Shown: positions 24,073-28,289 of the stretch, piece by piece | How the letters are laid out: each line of letters starts with the position of its first letter | Numbering within the stretch: the stretch's first letter is position 1 | Assembly: GCA_900540995.1 (NCBI GenBank) | Contig: UQHO01000026.1 | Location: 1-28,289, forward strand | Length of the DNA stretch: 28,289 nucleotides | From: an uncultured Collinsella sp. | Lineage (GTDB): Bacteria; Actinomycetota; Coriobacteriia; Coriobacteriales; Coriobacteriaceae | Direction of reading: 5' to 3' | The notes under the pieces: model-generated | The model's database searches: none | Seen by the model: the letters and a program-made list of their open reading frames with translations, nothing else | Told to the model about the DNA's origin: nothing | Translations under genes and position numbers: made by a program

Positions 24073-25671
24073 ATGGATCAAAAGGCTTCCGCAAAGGTCC
24101 TCGTACTCGACTTTGGTGCGCAGTACGGTCAGCTCATTGCCCGTCGCGTCCGCGACCTCAACGTGTATTCTGAGATCGTTCCCTGCGACATCTCGGCCGA
24201 TGAGATTCGCGAGATGAACGCCTCTGCGCTCATTCTTTCTGGCGGCCCGGCCTCCGTGTACGCCGAGGACGCTCCGTCCATCGATCCCGCCATCTTTGAC
24301 CTGGGCCTTCCCGTCCTGGGCTTTTGCTACGGCCATCAGATCACGGCCGTGACGCTCGGCGGCAAGGTCGGTCACTCCGAGGTGGGCGAGTACGGCCGCG
24401 CCACCATCACGCGTACGGCCGGCGCCAAGCTCTTTAACTCCACGCCTATGGAGCAGACCGTGTGGATGAGCCATCGCGACGCCGTCTCCGAGGTGCCCGA
24501 GGGCTTTACCGTTACCGCCAGCACCGACGTGTGCCCGGTTGCCGCCATGGAGTGCGTTGAGCGCAAGATCTTCACCACGCAGTTCCACCCCGAGGTCAAG
24601 CACTCCGAGTATGGCCAGCAGCTGCTGAGCAACTTCCTGTTTGAGATCTGCGGCCTGGAGCCCAACTGGAGCATGGACAACCTGGTCGAGACCATGACGG
24701 CAGACTTCCGCGAGAAGGTCGGCGACGACCGCGTGATCCTGGCCCTGTCCGGCGGCGTTGACTCCTCCGTCGTGGCTGCCCTGGGCGCTCGCGCCGTTGG
24801 TAAGCAGATGACCTGCGTGTTCATCAACCACGGCCTGCTGCGCAAGGGTGAACCCGAGCAGGTTGAGGAGGTCTTCACCAAGCAGTTCGACGTCGACTTC
24901 ATTCACGTTCACGCCGAGGACCGCTATGCTGAGCTCCTGGCTGGCGTGACCGAGCCCGAGGAGAAGCGCCGCATCATCGGTACGCAGTTCTGGAAAGAGT
25001 TCTTCGCTGTGGCTCAGCAGCTCGAGACCGATGGTAAGCCGGTCAAGTACCTGGCTCAGGGCACCATTTACCCTGACATCATCGAGTCCGGTGCGCGCAA
25101 GACGGGCGGCAAGACGGCCACCATCAAGAGCCACCACAACCTGATCCCGTTCCCCGAGGGCGTGCACTTCGACCTCATCGAGCCGCTCGACCACTTCTTT
25201 AAGGACGAGGTCCGCGCGCTTGGTCTGGCGCTTGGCCTGCCGGGTCACATCGTGTTCCGTCAGCCCTTCCCGGGCCCGGGTCTTGCCATCCGCATCATCG
25301 GCGCGGTCGACAAGGAGAAGCTCGAGATCCTCAAGAACGCAGATGCTATCGTGCGCGAGGAGCTCGACGCCTACAACCAGCGTCTGTTTGAGCAGACCGG
25401 CGAGCGCAACTCCGAGCACAGCTGCTGGCAGTACTTCGCCGTCCTGCCCGACATCAAGTCTGTTGGCGTTATGGGTGACGAGCGCACCTACCAGCGTCCG
25501 ATCATCCTGCGTGCCGTCGAGTCCAGCGACGCCATGACCGCCGACTGGGCCAAGCTGCCCTACGATGTTCTGGCTCGCATTTCCGGCCGCATCGTGGCCG
25601 AGGTCCCCGGCGCCAACCGCGTATGCTACGACATCACGTCCAAGCCGCCCGCGACCATTGAATGGGAATAG
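24073..25671 (+). CDS. guaA: GMP synthase (glutamine-hydrolysing)
   Basis: Converts XMP to GMP using ATP and glutamine-derived ammonia, the last step of guanine nucleotide synthesis. The 532-aa enzyme has an N-terminal class I amidotransferase with Cys85 (GFCYGHQ), His172 and Glu174 (FHPEV). The ATP pyrophosphatase domain has the SGGVDSS loop (226-232). The C-terminal dimerisation domain ends with YDITSKPPATIEWE, the usual finish. ATG 24073 is chosen because AGAGGGGG lies 6 nt before it and the family starts here. The frame runs 55 codons further up without support. It is monocistronic, following a long untranslated region. Confidence 0.98.
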   Translation: MDQKASAKVLVLDFGAQYGQLIARRVRDLNVYSEIVPCDISADEIREMNASALILSGGPASVYAEDAPSIDPAIFDLGLPVLGFCYGHQITAVTLGGKVGHSEVGEYGRATITRTAGAKLFNSTPMEQTVWMSHRDAVSEVPEGFTVTASTDVCPVAAMECVERKIFTTQFHPEVKHSEYGQQLLSNFLFEICGLEPNWSMDNLVETMTADFREKVGDDRVILALSGGVDSSVVAALGARAVGKQMTCVFINHGLLRKGEPEQVEEVFTKQFDVDFIHVHAEDRYAELLAGVTEPEEKRRIIGTQFWKEFFAVAQQLETDGKPVKYLAQGTIYPDIIESGARKTGGKTATIKSHHNLIPFPEGVHFDLIEPLDHFFKDEVRALGLALGLPGHIVFRQPFPGPGLAIRIIGAVDKEKLEILKNADAIVREELDAYNQRLFEQTGERNSEHSCWQYFAVLPDIKSVGVMGDERTYQRPIILRAVESSDAMTADWAKLPYDVLARISGRIVAEVPGANRVCYDITSKPPATIEWE

Positions 25672-25705
25672 AACAGACGTTCGATAAAATAAAATAGTAT
25701 CAGAT

Positions 25706-25739
25706 AGCGGGCGCGGTTTCAATTGAATCCGTGCCCGCT
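25706..25739. terminator. near-perfect 34-nt hairpin after guaA
   Basis: AGCGGGCGCGG (25706-25716) pairs with CCGTGCCCGCT (25729-25739) with one wobble, and the loop TTTCAATTGAAT is itself largely self-complementary. The plus strand has little U-tract, whereas the minus strand continues with an AT-rich ATACTATTTTATTTTA. It probably ends guaA and the converging methyltransferase transcript. Confidence 0.65.
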
Positions 25740-25825
25740 GCTGTATGCGTGTCCTTGCATGCCCAATATGCGCCGTAAAAGCCGTCTTCTTCGACGTCAA
25801 AGTGAATGCGCTTCGTTTTTGCCTC

Positions 25826-26656
25826 TTAAAATCTTATTTTCACGATTTGCATTTTCATCCCGTTGTCACCGACCCTTGCGAGAAACCGGAAAAAGCCGCT
25901 GACAGAAGGGTCTCTCAAATCGTTGTAGCCCAGCATATAGCCGCGACTTGTGACCTGCAGACGGCTGTCCCACGTGCCGATTTCCTTGGCGGCATCCGAA
26001 ACCGCAAAATATGCCCCCACATCCTTGATTTTTGCAGTCTTAAGCCATGTTTTTGCGATCATCTTTACCGCCGTCCGATTGGCAGCATCAAAGACCAGCA
26101 CACTGCCGGTGAAAGCGTCCGCCATCCCCCGCACCAGTTCCCGGACCTGCTGGGTCAGAAAGTAATAGAACACCCCGGAGGCAAAGAACGCCGCCCCGCG
26201 GGAGGCATCGATTTTGCTAAACCATGCGGTGTCTTTCAGGTCGCAGGGGATATTTTGTTCTCGATCCCCGGCGGGCAGTAGCTGCTGCCGCAAGGCAATC
26301 ACATCCGGGAAGTCCAGATTATAGATCTTGCATCTACCGTTGTCGCAGGTTCTGCCGGTGTTATCCAGCCCGCAGCCCAGATTGACCACCGCCGCATTGG
26401 GGTGGCCTTTCAGGTAATCCCGCACCTCGAAAGCAAGATCACTCTGCCGTGTGGCCACCTCCAGCGCACCAAAGCGCTGCATCAGGCTGCGGGAGTTTTT
26501 CTCTGCCTCTGAAAAGTCGTAGTCGATCTGGTCGAGCAGACGAACCGCTGTTTCATCCCTGTAAAGGTTCGGGTACAACTCCGTACACAGCTTCCGGGAA
26601 TACAGCGGGAGGATCAGCGTCTCCTGCACGGTGTTTTTCTCAATTTTGCATTTCAT
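25826..26656 (-). CDS. SAM-dependent methyltransferase, leucine carboxyl methyltransferase/TcmP-like
   Basis: A 276-aa class I methyltransferase of the LCM/TcmP O-methyltransferase group. The SAM motif I is VVNLGCGLDNTGRT (about 90-103), the acidic end of strand 2 is YNLDFPDVIALRQQLLP, and GAAFFASGVFYYFLTQQVRELV covers motif IV. The N-terminal LILPLYSRKLCTELYPNLYRDETA is the usual helical cap of this group, which methylates carboxyl or hydroxyl groups of small molecules. GAGGAAGG stands before ATG 26656, overlapping the stop of a short hydrophobic frame. It is the last of three methyltransferase genes in one direction. Its GC content and codons are visibly below those of guaA, suggesting acquisition from a Firmicute. 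Substrate unknown. Confidence 0.88.
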   Translation of the reverse strand: MKCKIEKNTVQETLILPLYSRKLCTELYPNLYRDETAVRLLDQIDYDFSEAEKNSRSLMQRFGALEVATRQSDLAFEVRDYLKGHPNAAVVNLGCGLDNTGRTCDNGRCKIYNLDFPDVIALRQQLLPAGDREQNIPCDLKDTAWFSKIDASRGAAFFASGVFYYFLTQQVRELVRGMADAFTGSVLVFDAANRTAVKMIAKTWLKTAKIKDVGAYFAVSDAAKEIGTWDSRLQVTSRGYMLGYNDLRDPSVSGFFRFLARVGDNGMKMQIVKIRF

Positions 26657-26667
26657 AGGTTCCTTCC

Positions 26668-26733
26668 TCAGTGAATAAAAACTGTCATAATTACCGCCAG
26701 CACAGCCGCTATGACCGTCATGTCTATCGCCAT
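26668..26733 (-). pseudogene. short hydrophobic frame, possible remnant of a membrane-protein gene
   Basis: The 114-nt gap between two methyltransferase genes contains an open frame ending HMAIDMTVIAAVLAVIMTVF-IH and a TGA that overlaps the next gene's ribosome-binding site (TGAGGAAGG), as a real operon member would. The frame continues upstream through GIKHGHFSSIL into the previous gene without a start of its own. The only ATG (26733) has no ribosome-binding site and gives 21 aa. It looks like the C-terminal membrane helix of a gene whose 5' part was deleted. A functional micropeptide is the alternative. Confidence 0.3.
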
Positions 26734-26770
26734 GTGCAGGATGGATGAAAAATGCCCGTGCTTGATGCCC

Positions 26771-27376
26771 CTACTTCCGCGCCGTGACGCAGAGCCACTT
26801 TTCCTTTTTGTGTATCTGCACCTCGTGAAAACCCGCCTGCTCCAGACATGCCTTTAATTCAATGTCCTTGTAGATGGTCATGCCGCCGATGATCTGCGTC
26901 CACCTCTCGTCCTTGTCCGTATCGCCATTGCTCTCGTTGCAGATGAGAATTGTCCCGCCTGGCTTCAGCGTCCGCCAGACCTCACGGAAGCATCGGGACA
27001 AATCAGGCCAAAAATAGACGGTCTCAAAGGCCGTGGCGGCATCGAAGTAGCTATCCTCAAACACCATATCCGCCACACTGCCTTGCAGAACGGCGCAACG
27101 CCCCTCCTGAATTGCAATTCGGTTGAGCTTTCTAGTCTTCTCCACGCTGACGGGCGAATAGTCGACGCCCTTGACGACGCCATGCGGGCATTTTTTCAGC
27201 AGCCGTTTTATGTTCGCCCCGCCGCCGCAGCCGCAATCCAGCACCTTGGCATTTGGCGCAAGTCGTAGAAATCGAAGTCCCCACCGCGCCACAGGGCTGT
27301 GGCCTAGATTCATCATGGCAACCATAAGTTTTCCGCCGAGGCCCACGGGCTTGCGGGTGTTTTCAAAGAACGACAT
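26771..27376 (-). CDS. SAM-dependent methyltransferase (type 11)
   Basis: A 201-aa class I methyltransferase: motif I VLDCGCGGGANIKRLL (about 44-59), GVDYSPVSVEKTRKLN at strand 2, FDAATAFETVYFWPDLSRCFREVWRTLKPGGTILICNE covering motifs IV-VI. The N-terminal SFFENTRKPVGLGGKLMVAMMNLGHSPVARWGL is a family feature seen in proteins annotated only as methyltransferases. ATG 27376 has GGAGAG about 8 nt upstream and overlaps the end of the preceding gene by 14 nt, so the pair is tightly coupled. Substrate is unknown. Confidence 0.9.
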   Translation of the reverse strand: MSFFENTRKPVGLGGKLMVAMMNLGHSPVARWGLRFLRLAPNAKVLDCGCGGGANIKRLLKKCPHGVVKGVDYSPVSVEKTRKLNRIAIQEGRCAVLQGSVADMVFEDSYFDAATAFETVYFWPDLSRCFREVWRTLKPGGTILICNESNGDTDKDERWTQIIGGMTIYKDIELKACLEQAGFHEVQIHKKEKWLCVTARK

Positions 27377-27992
27377 CTGGTCTCTCCGATTTTGTGCATT
27401 CCGCATAGGTCAACGGGAACGAGGCCTTCAGCACCGCGCTTTTCTGCACCGCCCAGCCGTTTTGACGCAGGAAACGTAGGTATTCCTCGCTTGTCCACCT
27501 GCTGTGGAGGGGGAATCCCGCCATACTCATGAAAAAGGCTTTTGCCTTGCCGGAAACCGAGTTCCCCGCGTGGGTGAAGGTTGGAGCGATGAGCACGCCG
27601 TCGTCCTTCAGCACCCGCCTGATTTCTTGCAGGGCCTTTTCCGGATGCGGCACTATGTGAAGTGCGTTGGACACGATCACCACTTCGAAGGACTTCTGTG
27701 CATAGGGCAGGCGGAACATATCTTGTACGGAAAAGTGCAGCTTTGCGGATTGATTGTCCCGCTTTGCTTCAAGGATCATCTTTGCAGAGGCGTCCGTAGC
27801 CTCGATGTGCGCCGCCGCATTCACGATGCTCTTTGCGATAAGCCCCGTGCCGGTGGCGACCTCCAGTACGGTTTTTGCTTTCACTACCGGCCGGATCAGC
27901 CCATACATCTTCTCATACGCCGCCCGGTCGTTTCGCATGAAACGGTCATACCGACCGGCGTTCTTGTCCCAGAAACCCTCGCGTTCGTGCAT
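27363..27992 (-). CDS. SAM-dependent methyltransferase, first gene of the iron-box cassette
   Basis: A 209-aa class I methyltransferase: N-terminal FWDKNAGRYDRFMRND, motif I VLEVATGTGLIAKSI (about 42-56), IEATDAS at strand 2, and FEVVIVSNALHIVPHPEKALQEIRRVLKDDGVLI for motifs IV-VI, as in UbiE and phospholipid N-methyltransferase relatives. ATG 27992 (GGGGG 8 nt before) is preferred to a TTG 5 codons earlier. The promoter about 35 nt upstream carries a DtxR-type box, so iron probably represses the whole three-gene set. Codons differ from those of the core genes. Confidence 0.88.
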   Translation of the reverse strand: MHEREGFWDKNAGRYDRFMRNDRAAYEKMYGLIRPVVKAKTVLEVATGTGLIAKSIVNAAAHIEATDASAKMILEAKRDNQSAKLHFSVQDMFRLPYAQKSFEVVIVSNALHIVPHPEKALQEIRRVLKDDGVLIAPTFTHAGNSVSGKAKAFFMSMAGFPLHSRWTSEEYLRFLRQNGWAVQKSAVLKASFPLTYAECTKSERPDVVL

Positions 27993-28009
27993 GGCTGTCG
28001 CCCCCAAAC

Positions 28010-28066
28010 AGTTAGAGCCATCTAACTATAACACACGAATCATGCAGTAAGATAAGGCTAACCTTA
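28010..28066 (-). promoter_or_regulatory. promoter overlapped by a DtxR/IdeR-type iron box
   Basis: TAAGATAAGGCTAACCTTA (28048-28066) matches the published DtxR/IdeR consensus TWAGGTTAGSCTAACCTWA at 17 of 19 positions. On the minus strand an extended -10, TGTTATAGT (TATAGT at 28030-28025), lies 17 nt downstream, so the box covers the -35 position, as expected for an iron-dependent repressor site. A further dyad AGTTAGA/TCTAACT (28027-28010) lies at the predicted start of transcription. The target is the methyltransferase gene beginning at 27992. No other gene could use it in this direction. Confidence 0.7.
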
Positions 28067-28176
28067 TTCTCGGCTAAGACGCATCTCTCCGACCCTTTGA
28101 ATCACCCCTTTTCACGCCACCCGCTACGAACCCCGGCGGAAACCAGGGAGTGATTAAAGGAGCGGCCTGCGGTTTT

Positions 28177-28227
28177 GCGAATCAATTGAGTCATTCCCGA
28201 AATCGCGAATCAAGGGCCTGAGTCATT
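28177..28227. repeat. short direct repeat downstream of the kinase fragment
   Basis: GCGAATCAATTGAGTCATT (28177-28195) is repeated as GCGAATCAA-GGGCCT-GAGTCATT (28205-28227), with the same two blocks separated by different short spacers. The unit spacing is 28. Role unknown; the interval 28067-28233 otherwise shows no gene. Confidence 0.4.
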
Positions 28228-28233
28228 AGGCTC

Positions 28234-28289
28234 TCACAGGGGGACCGCGATGGTGGCCACCGCGCCGCCCGAGGGGCTGTTGGCGAGCG
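28234..28289 (-). CDS. C-terminal end of a probable sensor histidine kinase (partial)
   Basis: Only the last 17 complete codons lie in the window. On the minus strand they read LANSPSGGAVATIAVPL and then TGA (28236-28234). A serine/glycine-rich turn followed by GGAVxTxxxPL is the usual finish of the HATPase (GHKL) domain of sensor kinases. The rest lies beyond the right edge. The assignment rests on this short match alone. Confidence 0.5.
   Translation of the reverse strand, partial: LANSPSGGAVATIAVPL

Noticed and set aside
23929..25800. 623-codon minus-strand frame opposite guaA
   Set aside because: Antisense to a certain gene and without a family signature; it arises from codon bias.
25690..25825. 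Minus-strand frame after the last methyltransferase (reading HFDVEEDGFYGAYWAC)
   Set aside because: It looks protein-like but has no ATG, GTG or TTG start after the preceding stop and runs through the hairpin at 25706; treated as chance.
28177..28227. CRISPR array
   Set aside because: Only two imperfect units with an internal spacer difference, and no third repeat or cas gene.

Overview
The window reads as a chromosomal stretch of a high-GC anaerobic actinobacterium of the class Coriobacteriia, most probably Collinsella. Grounds: a type III glutamine synthetase, a methionine synthase split from its reactivation domain, a MurT/GatD pair, several iron/zinc-dependent fermentative dehydrogenases, a multi-cluster ferredoxin, and families of short inverted-repeat elements between genes. 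Genus assignment is inference; no rRNA is present.

Layout. 1-5802 (minus): a one-carbon/methionine operon, metF > MetH reactivation domain > metH, with start/stop overlap or 9-nt spacing, followed by a DUF711 gene behind a strong hairpin. 5803-6228 is a divergent control region holding an exactly centred 76-bp dyad. 6229-8316 (plus): type III glutamine synthetase and its terminator. 8317-9326 is gene-poor: a 215-bp MITE-like element, a 188-bp-period duplication of the tRNA-Glu 3' end plus terminator, tRNA-Glu(UUC), and a two-unit 80-bp repeat. 9327-13669 (minus): two TPR-like proteins and a single-chain MurT-GatD fusion (lipid II amidation). 14168-17757 (plus): an iron alcohol dehydrogenase and two glycerol-dehydrogenase paralogues, each with its own terminator. 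17824-18780 (minus): a D-2-hydroxyacid dehydrogenase. 18938-21777 (plus): a four-cluster ferredoxin protein, ychF and a DUF1648 membrane protein. 21787-22471: a divergent pair (129-aa unknown / XRE regulator) around a perfect 24-bp palindrome. 22506-22749: a second MITE-like element. 22792-23805 (minus): asparaginase. 24073-25671 (plus): guaA. 25826-27992 (minus): three SAM-dependent methyltransferases of lower GC, behind a promoter overlapped by a near-consensus DtxR/IdeR iron box. The right edge holds the C-terminal end of a probable sensor histidine kinase.

Functionally the left two-thirds is core metabolism (methyl groups, nitrogen assimilation, cell-wall amidation, redox disposal by fermentation). 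The accessory parts are the iron-box methyltransferase cassette, the XRE pair and the repeat elements. The methyltransferase cassette is the best candidate for an undescribed system: its substrate is unknown, its control appears iron-dependent, and it shows signs of transfer and partial gene loss.
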